The notes under the pieces are model-generated. The model saw only the letters and a list, made by a program, of their open reading frames with translations, was not told where the DNA came from and did no database searches. This document shows, one piece after another, positions 35,182 to 48,700 of a stretch of 64,000 nucleotides of DNA. Numbering within the stretch: the stretch's first letter is position 1; each line of letters starts with the position of its first letter. This stretch comes from Sapria himalayana (Eukaryota > Streptophyta > Magnoliopsida > Malpighiales > Rafflesiaceae). The DNA lies in assembly GCA_029783825.1 (NCBI GenBank), contig JAREIK010003421.1, positions 1,438,358 to 1,502,357 of the forward strand. Direction: 5' to 3'. The translations under genes and the position numbers were made by a program.

Positions 35182-35457
35182 TGTTGGAAGAAAGATGGAG
35201 GAAGATGGAGAAAAGAGCTCACACTCTCCCAAAAAAAAAACAATTAAGAAATGCCTTAAACTCTTTTAAACCAAAAAATGCTAATACAAGAGAGATATTT
35301 ATGGGTTAAAAAAATTAATCTCAACTACACAATTTTAAGCCATTAAATTCTCACCGAACTTTAACCATACTTTTATGATAACTCTGAATTGTTTTCAAAA
35401 TTCAAAGCCATCATGCTTCTATATAATTCCAAATAAAAACAAGTTTATATTTCAACA
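35182..35457 (-). repeat. 3' LTR of copia element E
   Basis: Starts tgttggaag and ends tatatttcaaca (tg...ca). It matches 39663-39927 through words such as gagagatatttat, caatctcaactacacaattt and cattaaattctca. Confidence 0.85.
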
Positions 35458-35459
35458 TC

Positions 35460-38400
35460 ATTCCTTAATTTTGATTTCATTATTCCAAGTAAACTTCTTA
35501 GCCTGGTGAAATCTTCTTACTTAAGTGGCTTGGTGAAAATATCGACTAATTGATCATGAGACTTTACGTACTCCAACTGCACATCCTTGTTTGAAATGCA
35601 TTCTCTAATATAGTGATAGGGAGTATCAATGTATTTACTTCGATCATGGAAGATTGGGTTGTTGGTCAAAGCTATTGCTGACTTGTTGTCCACAAAAATT
35701 TTGGCTATCTCTTCTTGTGAAACACCTAACTTTTTTAAAAGATTTTGAAGCCAGATTACATGATAAACACTGAGGTAGCCGCTACATACTCAGCTTCACA
35801 TGTGGAATGAGTGACAATTAGCTACTTCTTTGATGCTCAAGTATAGATAGTTTTTCCCATATAAAATACAAAACTAGTGGTACTCTTGCAATCATCTGTC
35901 TTCAATCCGATCACTATCACAAATAGAATAATACAAGCCAATGTCTATAGTATGTTTAATATATTGGAGGATTCTCTTTGCTACCTTCCAATGAGTTGTT
36001 ATTGAATTCTACATGTATCGACAAATGACTCAAACCACATAAAGAATATTAAGCCATATACATGTTAGGTTGCACATACTTTTTACCAAGATTTTATAAA
36101 GAATAAGAACTACCTTACTTCCTTCCTCATGCATGGACAACTTGATTCCATATTCTATCAATGTGCCAACTGGATTAAAGTTATTCATCTTGAACTTCTT
36201 AAGTATATCTTTAGCATAGCCTTCTTGAATGATTACGATCTCTTTCTCTTCTTGCTTAACTTCAATACTAAGGTATTAAGATATGAGCTCAATGTCAGTC
36301 ATCTCAAACTCCTTCATCATCTCTTTTTTGAATTTGTTGAACATGTTTGGATTACTACTTGTGAACAATAAGTCATCTATATACAAGCACACAATAAAAA
36401 TATAATCATTTTTTATTTTGATGTAGATTGTATGCTCATATAGACACTTGATGAAATTTCTTTATTTGAAGGTATTTGTCAATTCAAGAATTTTAAGCTC
36501 TTGGAGCTTGCTTCAATCCATATAGTAAATTCTTCAACTTTAAAACTTTGTCTTTTTCTCCTTTTACTTCATACCCTTATGGTTAATTAATATAGACTTT
36601 TTTCTTCAAAGACTTCAATTAGGAAGAAAAATTTCATATTCATTTGTTGTATCCTTTAATTATTTTGAGCATCCAAAGAAATAAAAAATATAATAGTTTC
36701 TAAATTAGCAACCATAGCTAATACCTCATCATTATCGATGTAGGATTTTTGACTATAACCTTTTTCTACTAATCTTGCCTTATTTATTTTGAATTCTCCT
36801 ATGACACTTTTCTTTGCTTTGTATACTCATTTCACACCAATCGCCTTGTATCCTTTTAGAAGTGAAGCTATCTCGCACATGTCATTCTTCTTAATCAGAT
36901 TTATTTCTTCATCCATAACATTTTTCTAATTCTTGTTTCCTATTAATTCTTGGAAGTACATATGCTCATAATCGACAAAGAGACAAAAGAGAGTAAGATT
37001 CTCTTGATTTTCAGTTAGCAAATATAGTTCTTGTAATCTCCAAAAATATGGAATCCTTTCACTTGAGCTTCCCTCTTCTTGAATACTCATAACTGGTGAA
37101 ATTGGTGTGGTAATATGATCCTCTTCTGCTTGTTCTATCATTGGATGCTCCACATCATCTTTTTCAACATATGAGAAAAAGTTATAGTCTTCATCTTGTT
37201 GTCCCTAGCTTCATTTTCCTTTTTCATCGAATATGATATCTCGACTAATGACAGTTTTCTCAGTATTAGGATTGTAAAGCTTGTAGCCTTTAGAGTTTGC
37301 ATCATAACTGATGAAAATGTATTTCTGGCTTTTATCATCTAGTTTCCTTCTTTGTTCGTTGGAGACATGCGGATGAGTTATGCTCCTAAAGATTCTTAGG
37401 TGGTAAATGCCCGACTTCCTTCCACTCAAAGCTTCTTGTGGTATTTTTCCTCATATGTTTTTTATTAGAGATTGATTTGATAGATACATTGTGCATGTAA
37501 TTACTTCCACCCAAAACTCCTTTGGTAGTTCTCTTGTATTTAAGCATTCTCCTCGCTATGTCAAGGATAATTCTATTCTTCCTTTCTGCAACTCAATTTT
37601 GTTAGGGAGATCTCAGAACTGTGAGGGCTCTTTGAATTCTATGATCTTCACAATATTTCTGAAATTTATTCGATGTGAATTCTTCTCCATGATTTGATCT
37701 CATGGCTTTGATTATAAGCCCACTTTCTATCTCAACAAGGGCTTTGAACTTCTTAAATTTTTCAAACACCTCCGATTTCTCCTTAAGAAACTATGCTCAT
37801 ATTTTTCTTGAAAAATTATCTATAAAGAGAAAGAAATAGCTTCTCTTACAAAGTGAGTTTGACTTGATTGAACCACACACATCTGTATGTATGAGTTCTA
37901 GCGACTTTTGAGCTCTTTAGCTTGACTCCTTTGGAAAGCTCTTCTTGAATTGCTTCCAAAGTATACATCCTTCACATACTTGATCAGGATGACTAATAGC
38001 TGGTAGTCCTTTAAGCATTTGCTTCTTGGAGAGCAATTCCAATCCTTCACCATTGAGATGTCTAAACCAAAGATGTCAAAGCCAAGTTGCATCTTTGTAA
38101 CATGCCTTAAGACATTTTGCAAGATTACTTTGAATGACAAGCATGAACATTCTATTCTTTGATATCGGAACCTTGAAAATTAAATTACTCCCACTATCTC
38201 TTATAAAGAGATTATTATTTTTTAGATGAATATCTTAATATTTTTCTAAGATTTCTCCTAAGCTCAAGATATTACTCTTCATATTTGCTAGATAATATGA
38301 AAATGAATTGATAATTTCCATTCTTCAATCAAATAAGAATGCTACCTCTACATTTCACTACTACCTTTGATTCATTTCTAAAAACCATGTTACCACTCAC

Positions 38401-39475
38401 CAATTCATCAAGCTCTATGAACAAGCTTATTTTCCCACACATATGATTACTTGGCCAGAGTCAAGGTTCCATCAGTTATCTTCACCTCTTGAATTGCCCT
38501 TATAAGCCAGTAACAAGGTTTTATATCGACTTATTTTTTCCACATAGTTAGCCTTCTTTTCAACTCTTTTATTATTTGGAGCTCTACATTCTAAAGCATA
38601 ATGGCCAATATTTTCACATTTGTAACATTTGATATGTGATTTGTCATACCTTGATCTCTAGTTGCCTTTTCCACGACCACTTGTTGAGCTTTCTTCTTTT
38701 TGGACATCATAGCACCTCCAACCTTGTCTGCATCCATGTCCACGGCCTCCTCCTTGACCATCACATCTTTCTTGTTGCCTTAAATAATTCTGGAAGTTAT
38801 CTTCTTTAGTTGAATCAATTTGAGTCTTGAGTAATTATTATATGATCTCTTCATTCCTCCTCCTCTTTTCTTCATAGGCTTGTAAGGAACTCAACAACTG
38901 CTCTATTTTCATGGCTTCCAAGTATTGGATTTTTCAATAATATTAGCAATGTGATAATTTTGAATCTATCGATGGAAGTATATTCTTTATGATTCTTACA
39001 TCACTTAACACTTCACTATTTCTTTTCAATTAATTTGTCACTAATAAGACTCTAGAGAAGTAGTTTGAAATGTCTTATCCTCCTTTCATATTTAAAGCTT
39101 CAAACTCAGCTCTCAACTTTTGAAGACGTACCTTCTTAATTGGATCTATTCCCTTATATGAGGTTTGAAGCTTCTCCCAAGCTTGTTTTTTCATCTTTGC
39201 TTCTAAGATTTTCTCATATGTATCTTCATCTCTTACCATTGATATATCAGATAGAGAGCCTTCTTATCTCTCTTTCTTGAGTCTCTCAAACTGTCCTTTT
39301 GAGCTTGAGATAGAGTATCTTCATTATCTGGTTCTTTGTGACCTTTCTCTATTATATCTCACACATATTGTGATCCAAGGAGGGCTTTCAACCTGGTGCT
39401 CTAGTTACCATTGTTGCTCTTATGGAGTACTGGAACTTGGAAGGAGACCATACCATTACTCACCATCTCTATAAA
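35460..39475 (-). pseudogene. Copia element E gag-pol remnant
   Basis: Minus strand. Gag starts near 39468 (MVSNGMVSFQVPVLHKSNN) and includes EKILEAKMKKQAWEKLQ near 39220-39165, a UBN2-type capsid region. The nucleocapsid knuckle is intact: CYKCENIGHYALEC near 38632-38591. Pre-integrase and integrase segments lie at 37898-38140 and 37211-37429 (IFRSITHPHVSNEQRRKLDD, then KGYKLYNPNTEKTVISRDII). The acidic spacer SPVMSIQEEGSSSERIPYFW lies at 36926-37153. RNase H ends with HDQLVDIFTKPLK near 35560-35520. Scattered stops and shifts prevent a full polyprotein. Confidence 0.85.
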
Positions 39476-39644
39476 AAGATATTGAAGTTGGACTTTGAAT
39501 GAACAAACAAATACTGTAAGACCTAGGGATTCAAGACTCCAACTCTCTAAGTTAATAAGTTCTCAATAAACTTTTTTTTGATGAGGAAGATCAGTTAACA
39601 CTGAAATCATAGAGCATACTCAATTTTCTAGAGACTCAATAACT

Positions 39645-39661
39645 AACTCTCTAATATCACT
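39645..39661 (-). promoter_or_regulatory. Primer-binding site of copia element E
   Basis: The minus-strand reading is aagtgatattagagag, a degenerate form of the tRNA-Met complement tggtatcagag, placed directly inside the right LTR. It supports the minus-strand orientation. Confidence 0.65.
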
Positions 39662-39662
39662 T

Positions 39663-39927
39663 TGTTGGAAGGAAGATGGAGAAAGAACCTTATATTCTCA
39701 CAAAAGAACACTTAATAAATATTTTAAATTCGTTTGAATGAAAAAAAATACTAATACGAGAGAGGTATTTATAGGTTACAAGAATCAATCTCAACTACAC
39801 AATTTTAAACCATTAAATTCTCACTTAACTTTGACCAAGCTTTTATGATAACTTTGAATTTTTTTCAAAATTCAAAGATATCATGCTTCTAGATAATTTC
39901 AAATAAAAATAAGTTTATATTTTAATA
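39663..39927 (-). repeat. 5' LTR of copia element E
   Basis: Starts tgttggaagg and ends tatattttaata. The match to 35182-35457 is clear but with several substitutions and small indels, so the insertion is not recent. Confidence 0.85.
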
Positions 39928-40200
39928 GTTGTGACTTGCAAATAGTTGTTAACTAGAATTACAATATTAGAAATACAAAGATGATCACACATGATTAGAT
40001 ACTTAATAGTGATTAAGGACCATCTAGAAATATTGGCCAACTAGAATGTAACTCCCATATAAAGAAACGTGAATGGGCTAGCTGATGCCATTATAGTAGT
40101 GACAGCCACCATTCCCATCTGATAAACTAACTATTTTTGATTTATTACTATGTGATGTTGTATCCTTTAACTACCCACAGTCGATTGGATAATCTGGAAA
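39928..40200 (+). pseudogene. Ty3/gypsy element G pol, 3' part (end of RNase H)
   Basis: The gypsy frame picks up after copia element E. The translation reads VVTCK-stop-LL, then MIRYLIVIKDHLEILAN and RNVNGLADAIIVVTATIPI at about 39997-40122. This is the C-terminal half of the gypsy RNase H, with the typical (N/D)xLADA motif. The residues continue what was interrupted at 35181, giving the order of events: G first, E later. Confidence 0.75.
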
Positions 40201-40539
40201 TAAATATGGAAAGTTGGACATCTCTCATAATCTATGTTTCAACTTCTCTTTAAACATTGTACAACTATACATTTACTATTCAAACCCTACTTGAAATGTT
40301 TGGATGATTGATAATTGTTTGATACTCTATGTATCAAATATTTTGGGTCAATTGGTGAGTATGTCTCATTGTGTATCTAATTATTCTAGTATTTATTTGA
40401 AAAATTTACTAATTGTTATTTTGAAAATGAATGCTAATACAATCATAGTGATTTTTAGTAGAATTGGTAGATTCAATGGAACAAAGGCTTGGAAGAGAAA
40501 GAAATATATCTTTCACAATTTTTTTTGAATAGTTGCGAC

Positions 40540-42530
40540 ATCTTTTCTTTACCATACCTCTATAATAAATAGTCATGGTTTTCTTTGTATGTCATAACTC
40601 TATCACTGAGTTTATACAATTATTTCACTATGGAATATATTTATCATGACCATGATATTTTCTTCGAGTCTTTGATACAATATCTCTATAATACTTAATT
40701 ACTACAATATTATTTTCTCATCAAGATAGCCAACTTCTCCATAGGTAAAAAATAGTCATAGTAATGTCTAAAGCTATGGCACTTTGATATAGAGCCAAAT
40801 ACAAAGTATAGTCACACTATTATTTTTTACTGACTTTTTATTCTAGAAGTTACTTACTCTGATCATGATCTTTCTAATATTGTAACTTTGTACTCTATAG
40901 TGAAAACACCAAAATCATGACCAATTCTAGCATCATACTTTTGTATTATAGAGATCAATTATCTCAGTCATGACAATCCTGGCATTGCAATACTTTACTA
41001 CTCAAAAAGCCAAAACTAAAGCTATGCCTAATCTCATCATCATGACTTTGTGTTATAGTGAGGGAATGTATTGGTCATGGTCATTCATAGAATTGTGATG
41101 TCAATACTCTAGAGAAGGTCCGTAGAGAAGATAAAGTCATAATCTAAAGTTTATGTAGGAACCTCCAACTTAAAATATCACATGGATCTATAAAGTATAT
41201 AAGTGATACTTAGAAGAATAAAGAAAGGAGAGAAATTGATAGAAAAAATAAACTATGATGCCAAGTACCGTAGGCGAAGTAATTTTGATCCCTATTTAGG
41301 GTAAATCCAAGGCGAATACAAGTAATCTTTGATTATAAGTAAAAAATTTTACTTATAATTTTACTAGGGGAATCATTGAGAGCCCTTGAATAAATGAGAT
41401 GTCTCATAATATATGTCACATGATTTTGTCTTCAATGTCTAGCTATATTGAGATCTATGATTGATGAATATACTATGTTTCAATGAATTAATAAATTAAT
41501 GAGTTTATATTTATATTTATATTTGTGTTTGGATGTTGATGGAATTGGATGCAAATTAGAATAAAAACTTAGGGTTTTCATAAATATATAGGTTTATGCA
41601 TGTTGGTTATGACTGATGGTGATAACTAAGTCACAAGACATACTCGTATGATATGGTAAGAAGGAAGTTATAGTCTTTCTAATCTTAATGCATGAGATAA
41701 ACCAATGTGTGAAGACACAAAAATAAGATATGTTTAATCATTACAAGTATGATACTTATGAAGTCAAAAACACAAATATGTTTAAGATTAATCCATTGTG
41801 TGAGAGTTATATATCATTTGTGGTAGACAATGACATGTGTGTTATGGGACACATGCAAGTAGGAGACACTAGCAAGGTGGTGATACCCATGCAAGTCTTT
41901 CCCTCTTGTATGACTTCCATATGTAAGATTTATGAGAAGATATATGATAATTATCATGAGTATTACACTAATAAATATGAAAGTACAAACATATTTAGTA
42001 TCATATTATTTTGTATCTTTAAGATAGTTTTGAGGTTGAACACTAGAAGTGCATATTCAAAATAAATATCAATGGTATGTGACATATTGCCAAGAATGAA
42101 TATATGTGAGATTAACCTTTCATGGAATGACATGTTACATTGGTGTTGAAATAAAAAGGGCACAACTATAAGCAAATCATCCTTAATAGTGATAGTCCAA
42201 GGATGATGTTCACCTTATATGCCAAGAGGACAGATGAGTATTTTCACACAAATCTATTATTTATGTAACAACCAAATATCATTAACTAAACATTCATAAA
42301 ACATCATCATGCATGAGCTAGCCCTAGGGTTTGAATATCATTTCAAAGACTAATTATACATATTCAACTCAAATAGTAGTTAGTTTATTATTGATTGATC
42401 AAGTTATCAATATAATTTTTATGGGATCGTTATCTTGATATATATCAACTTTATTACTTATATGATTCATACACTTGCAAAAATATATTATATAAGAGAT
42501 CCTCCTAATAAGATTTAGGGATCATGTTAA
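40540..42530 (+). repeat. Long LTR-like dispersed repeat, copy X2
   Basis: Second copy of the repeat at 6830-8645. The left ~570 bases contain diverged repeats of a unit with catgactttgtgttatag and atctcagtcatgac. The remainder ends with tgggatcgttatctt and catacacttgcaaaa, text typical of the U5 end of plant Ty3/gypsy LTRs. It lies 3' of gypsy G in the same orientation, so it could be that element's 3' untranslated tandem repeats plus 3' LTR. The frame at 41730-42065 is not a recognised protein. Confidence 0.6.
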
Positions 42531-43148
42531 TTAATAATAATTTTGGTGTCCTCATAAAGTTATAATGAGTTTTTAGCATATTTGCTAGAGACTATTTTAT
42601 GTTAGTTTAGTTAGTCAACTTGAGTTGACATAATTATCCTTGTGAAAGGATATTTCTATTTCCAGTTGTACTTGTATTATAGCCACAACCAATCACATGA
42701 GCAGGTTCTTTGGAATTGAGTTAAACCCATTAGAGATAGAAATTGAGAGAATAATAAGAGTACTTCTAAGATAGAGAGATGAGAAAGAACATGTGGAAGT
42801 AAATGGAAGTAGCATAGGCCATTAAGGTTGTGAATGGCAAGCTACCTAATAATTCAAACCTCATCATACCATGAAAGATTATTCATGGCCTACTATGATG
42901 GAAAGCTTTTTTGGGATTCAAATGCAAATCATGCAAGTTAATCATTTTGAGTTTGAATCCCAATTGAAGCCCTAATGAAATGGTTAAGTTGAAGTCTTGA
43001 ATAGAATAATAATTATGATGCTTAAAACATCTAAAAATGTAAATATTATATAATGGGTCGAAGGACTAGGGATCCTATAGGCTTTTTGATCAACTAGCAA
43101 AATGGAAAATATTATAACTTATATCACCCTACTGCATGTAATGGAAAA

Positions 43149-43195
<47 letters not shown>

Positions 43196-43690
43196 AAGGA
43201 TCCTACCTCCAGATTTATTCTACCAAAATCAATCAACTACTCTTATCTAGTTTAGGATGTGAATTCGATTGATGAGACCATATTAACTATAATTGTCCAA
43301 TTAACCTTTTATTTGTAGAAGAAAATGATGTGTTATAATAAATTCACAATATATTAGGTTCTCTACACAAGAGGCTTAGCCCTAATATGATTTTTTTAGG
43401 ATAATATTAATTTGGTTGCTCACAAATTACAACTTATATAATTGGAAAGGCCCTTACATAATATTGAAAGTGGGAGAACCAAATAATATGCCCTTCGTAT
43501 GACCAATTGAACACTTATGCCTAAAAAGTGGAAAATAACTTGCTTGAGTAATTACTATCACTTAACTAATCCTAACCATATCTAATATTATTTTTTTTTA
43601 CATCCCTCACAAGGAAAGGAGCCTTGTTTCATGGTTTAACATTAGATATTAGTTCACTTTTATGTTTTACTTCTCTTTTTGATGGTAATA
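42531..43690. other. No gene recognised; contains an (AT)n tract
   Basis: AT-rich DNA between repeat X2 and the gypsy gag remnant. Bases 43152-43192 are a pure (AT)n microsatellite. The stretch would be the place for the pol region of the minus-strand gypsy element at 43.7-45.7 kb, but no protease or reverse transcriptase motif could be read. Confidence 0.5.
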
Positions 43691-43699
43691 TTTATCTCC

Positions 43700-45300
43700 A
43701 AATAATTCTAAGAATTCTAAAATTTTTCTTGGAGTCTCCTCTTCATCTCTTTCAATCACATCACTTTTTAAAGAAGCCCAGGTAAAGCATCTTGCCTCAA
43801 CTTATTCCTTCATATAATTAGATAGTTGAGAGAGTATTTGTGAGTTTTTTCATTTCTCAAGTGACTAGTATAACACTTTAACATTGAGGATCAATTATGC
43901 AAAAGCAATTGACAAATGGTACGAAGAGTGCATTGTCCCATAGAAGAAATTAAATCTACTTCAACTACACGATCATAAAATTCAAGAGGAGTTACCTCAA
44001 TGATTTCAAATCTCTTTCAGTTTCAATTTAAATTTTCATCTCATATATATGTTTTTCCAATGTTGCTATTTCCTTGGTATTAATAGTCTTGATCCAACCA
44101 TGACTTTTTCTTTCCATCAATTATAATTTCATTGTAATATCCTTGAAAATAAAAATATATGATATTTTAGTATCATTTAGAATGAAGATCATTTGCATGA
44201 CTATAATAACTTTTACAACCATAATTCCTTCTTTTCAAAATTTGATGTGTTGAGAGAATTCAAAATATATGATATCAAGTATCCTTCTTCTTTTGAATAA
44301 TTGCATATTTTTTTTATTTGTACAATCATGCAATAGGTGCAGTCTATTGCATAAAAAACACATTAATGACCCTCTTTTATTTTTATTCAAAATTATCTTT
44401 ATATGAAACAAATATTTCTACATTATTACTCTTAGACTTTGTATCCCTTCTACTTCTATCTTTGATTCTAGAAGGTTTTGTGTTTTCTTGCTTCTTCAAT
44501 TCAACAAAAAAATATGCTACTAACAAGGACTAAGTGAGATCTTGGATACACCTTAATTTTAGTTTTTGTTTTTCCCAAGATTTGATATCATCATAAAAGA
44601 GAAAAGTATATCCCTTTTTCTACATTAGAGATTTGAAGCATAATTCCTGAGAATTCTTGAACATATTCTTTCACCCCTACCATTCTGTAAGCCTTCATAA
44701 TTTTTCTATTATCTCATCATATGCATATTCTAGATAAAATTATTGATAGAAATTTCTCTTAAACTCTTCCAAAGTATTAATGAGAGTATCTTCGTGTCTC
44801 GTGTCCATTTACAATGATTAGAAGTATTTTTTAGAAATATTTCTTCATCCCCCAAAAAAGATTATTCATTTTTTTACTGATTGTGTATCCTTAAACTCCA
44901 TCTTTGGAATATCCAAATGAGGTGTGAGTGTGGCAGCAAATTCACCCCATTCTATAGTTCATCTATAGGTTGAGAGCTTTCTTTCCAATTCATTCATCTC
45001 TTGTTGCATACATATCACTATGATTTTTTTTGGGTAAGTATATATCCACCATAGTATTGAAGATACCTTGCATCTTTCCCCTCAATTAAACTTTCATAGA
45101 GATCAACCCTACGATACTATCTTTAGTATCTCTAAGTCCATCTCACATTTTCCTAAAAGTTATCTTTGCTCTAGAAAAATGTGATTCGTTGGAACACATA
45201 CTATTTTTAAACTAGTCTTCTTTACTCTTCCATTAGCCTTGGGAATAACATGAACAACATTATCAATTTTAGAAATTAATTCCATAATGATAAGTTCCAT
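43700..45300 (-). pseudogene. Ty3/gypsy element H gag remnant
   Basis: Minus strand. Starting near 45290, a coiled-coil-like N-terminus (MQQEMNELERKLS, near 45020-44980) is followed by LTPHLDIPKMEFKDTQSVKK near 44935-44880, NNLFWG near 44872, and VKEYVQEFSGIMLQISN near 44672-44620, the conserved capsid motif of plant gypsy gag. After a basic linker there is an intact zinc knuckle, CFLCNRLHLLHDC, near 44358-44320 (CX2CX3HX4C). Stops and shifts break the frame and no pol follows, so the element is truncated. Confidence 0.75.
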
Positions 45301-45310
45301 GATACTCACT

Positions 45311-45747
45311 TGTCATGGGATAGAATATTTAGTACAATTACGTGTGACCTTAAATTAGGAATTATACTCCTTGTGTGCAAAGTTAGCCTATTATTGTCTC
45401 ATGCAAGAACATTACACCTACAATCCAAATAAGAGAGAGAAAATTTCAAGAGAGAGTAAAAACACAATTAATAATGAAACTTTTGAATCAATACAAGTGA
45501 CTAAGGCTCTTACTATTTAAGGAGAGTCACCTACATTAATTTTCATACTCATGTCAAGTGTCTCAATCTTACTTTATAGGAAGCAAAAAGAAAAATTATA
45601 GAATTTTAGAACATCATCTTGGACTTGTGTCTCTAAATACTTTTAGGTTGCTCTTGGATATTCTTGAATCTTCTAGGATGCCCACAAAAGAGAGGGCTTA
45701 TTTTGTCTATATTTAAATGATGGTCCCATAAGATGGTTGGCATGACA
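45311..45747 (-). repeat. Probable 5' LTR of gypsy element H
   Basis: The segment starts tgtcatggg and ends ggcatgaca, an imperfect inverted terminal repeat of the tg...ca type. It lies just outside a degenerate tRNA-Met primer-binding site (about 45293-45310). On the minus strand it contains ctccttaaatagtaagagcc, a TATA-like promoter word placed as in plant gypsy LTRs. No second LTR is in the window. Confidence 0.6.
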
Positions 45748-48700
45748 CATTCTTATGTCTATGCAATGGAATGAGATAAAAATGTTTGTTTAAAATATTC
45801 AACTAGTTAAATTAAAAAAAAAACTCATATATTTTTACCATAATAATATGCATGAAAATTAAATAAAAAAACTAGAACATTTATATGTGTTTAACCAAAA
45901 AAGAACACCAAAGCCATTTTGTAGTTTTATTCCACCCTGGTATCATTAAAAGGGTAAAATGAAGTCAATTTTTTATTTATTAAATATCAGTATTTGCATT
46001 GCAAGGTTAGCAAATATGTTTTAATTTGTTAAACTTAAATAAAAATTATTTTCTAGAATTTTGAATATGATGGATAAATGTTTTTCTCTTTTGAAAACTT
46101 GTTTTGTATTACATTAATTTAAAAAAAATGAAATGAATGTTTTTTAAATATATCTTATAGTGTTTTGAATTATGATGGAAGAAAGCATACCTAAACATCT
46201 TGTTTGAAATATGAGAACAAGGCTTCCACAAAATAAAAGTTATTTTAATATAAATTATTATTCCAGATGCCCGTTCCAAAATAATATCATAGGTATATAA
46301 AGGGTGATGTGTGGTTTTTTCCTCTAGTTGGCAGTTATGCATTAAGCACATGATTGTTAGTAAGATATGTTTATTGTAAACACTTTCTTTCTTTGTACCT
46401 CGAGAATAGGAATGTCATTGATATTTCTCAATTTTAAAAAGATGATTTTCATTATAGATGAATTTTATTAGTTTCGAGAATGAATGATGTTATACCCAAA
46501 GCATTTACTTGATATCTAGTTATTGAGAAGATTTCTGGCTATAAAAACACGGTTCTTCTCCATGAGTTAATTTATGCTATCCTTTGAGAATTGAGTTTCA
46601 TTTGTTGTATTGAACATATTTTTTTTGAAATATTATTCAACTCAAATTTTATCTTATACAACAAAAATGGAATATGATATCTAAATGAAAATGTATTTTT
46701 GAACAAGATTTTTTTTCTGAAATATTTTCAGAAAAACTATGTTGTCCATATGAGTGTGATTTATTATATTTGTATTTATAGCTCACTTTAAATACTTGTA
46801 ATAAATCTAATGGGAAAGAAAAAGGAAAGACACATATTGGAGGACCATGATGGAGAGATTTAATTAGTTGGCAACCATACAACTTCTGAGTGAGTTTGGA
46901 AGCATTCCCTAAACATATTCAGGAAGTATGTAAAAGTTGCACACCTATTTTACTTGTGTGAAAATGTTATCAAAAAAATGAAATTAGTTGAAACAAAGTT
47001 AAGTGGTGGCTTAAATGATATTAGTTGCTAGGATTTTTATCTAAAACAAATATACAAAGAAATAAACGAAATCTACTTTAAATATAAATATGTGGGTTAT
47101 TATGAAATGATAAGTGAAAGTTTATGTTATTATCTAAAATTATATTAAAGTTTGAAATGGAAAATTTTTTGGATGTTTTGTTTTATAGGTTTAGAAACCA
47201 TTCAGTGAGGTGTAGTTCAAGTAGCAACTGCCTAACTAGTCCAATTCATTTGGATGTGACTTGGTTATGAGAAGGTGTTTATTTTGTAACCCTTTGAAAG
47301 CTTGTACTACACTTAATAGGATCATTTATTCCTACTAAAACTAGGAGCCAACTACTCATAACAAAAAAGTTATACCCCTCTAGGTCATTGGAATATTAAG
47401 TTACCCCGGGTGGATAGTAAGATAACCCAAAGATGATTTTATCTTCAAAGCTTGGGAAAGTAATTCTTCCTAATTAAGTAGATTTGAATATGATGGTGTA
47501 CATTTGGATTAAGGATGCCATAAAAATAACATGCATCCACCACATTTTGTTAACTTTCATATTGACACATATAATATATACTTGGAGAGTGTCTCATAAC
47601 TCTCATCCCAATAGAGTAAAGCTCAGTAACTATGTATGTGTACATGTGTGTGTAATTATTTATTTAATGTGATGTTAATAGAATCTAAATACCAATTTGG
47701 AGACATCAATGGGAAATGAGATTAATTTTAAGTCAAGTATTTGTGAATGGAACTAGAAACTAAATATTATAGAAATATTTAGAACAACAAGAAAACTTTA
47801 TCTAGGACTAATAAAACATAATAAATTATGTAAAATGACTATGCATTATAATAGTTGTATGAGGTGAGATTATTCTATATTAATGATGAATATTTGACTC
47901 GATGCATATTTATATTTGGCACTAAGAAATTAACTTCTAATGATAAAAATAATGAAAGTTGATTCTAAAATAATAATTGAAATTTTTTTATCATACTAAA
48001 ACTTTAATAGTAAATTAATAAAATGATATGTGTGTGAACTACAACATTCAAATAATGATTGTACCTAATTACTATTCCAAGAATAGGTTTTTGTACTATG
48101 ATTTTCATATGACTTTTTTTTTTTTTTGAGTAGTAATTATTTATATTTGCATCACTTATAAGTTAGAGACTTTGAATTGTTGCATTTTCATTTTTATGAG
48201 ATTTATTTTGTATATTTTATGAATTAAACCCATAATTTTATAAAATCAGATTTTTTGAAAACATTATTGGACAAAAAGGAGCAAAATAGAGTCAACTCAA
48301 AGTTGCAAAAGAAGATAGAAAAGTCACTCTGCAAACTTTGGGTGTCCCACTGAGTAAAAGATAGGTTGCCAAGTTACACATCACTATGAACTTTCACAAC
48401 CATATGAAAGTGATTTATATTCTTCAGCTATGCACTGTCATGTATTATAATATATATTTCTACTTTTTCTTATTTCTGAATTACAAGGCAAGTGATTTTA
48501 TTTTTGGCTGAATATTAAATCTTAGTAATTCCTTGATTTACTCTTTTCGAATCACTTGGATTTTCTACTCATTGGAAAGCTAATACGATCTAGGTAATTA
48601 TATCTGAATCCATTGTGTTACAAAAGTTATTAACTACAGTCAACCTCAAGAGGGAATTGAGATGGTTGTGAAAGGATTTTGATATTGAACCTTTGAGATT

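Larger units (their letters stand above)
35182..39927 (-). mobile_element. Copia element E, full length, inactive
   Basis: A minus-strand copia retrotransposon of 4746 bp with LTRs at 35182-35457 (3') and 39663-39927 (5'). A tRNA-Met-type primer-binding site lies just left of the right LTR. The order gag (~38800-39470), CCHC knuckle (~38590-38640), integrase (~37200-38140), RT and RNase H (35470-35900) is preserved. Several pol segments stay open for 60-90 codons. The insertion splits the gypsy RNase H, which resumes at 39928. The right LTR ends in aata instead of aaca. I see no clean 5-bp duplication (gcaat versus gttgt). Confidence 0.85.

Noticed and set aside
41730..42065. 111-residue frame in repeat X2
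   Set aside because: The matching part of X1 is not open, and the sequence resembles LTR DNA, not a protein domain.
43152..43192. (AT)n tract as a matrix-attachment or origin signal
   Set aside because: A simple microsatellite is sufficient explanation; nothing else supports a functional site.
47195..47290. Possible SINE (ggtgtagttcaagtagcaactgcc)
   Set aside because: Only weak resemblance to promoter boxes, and no clear tail or target duplication.
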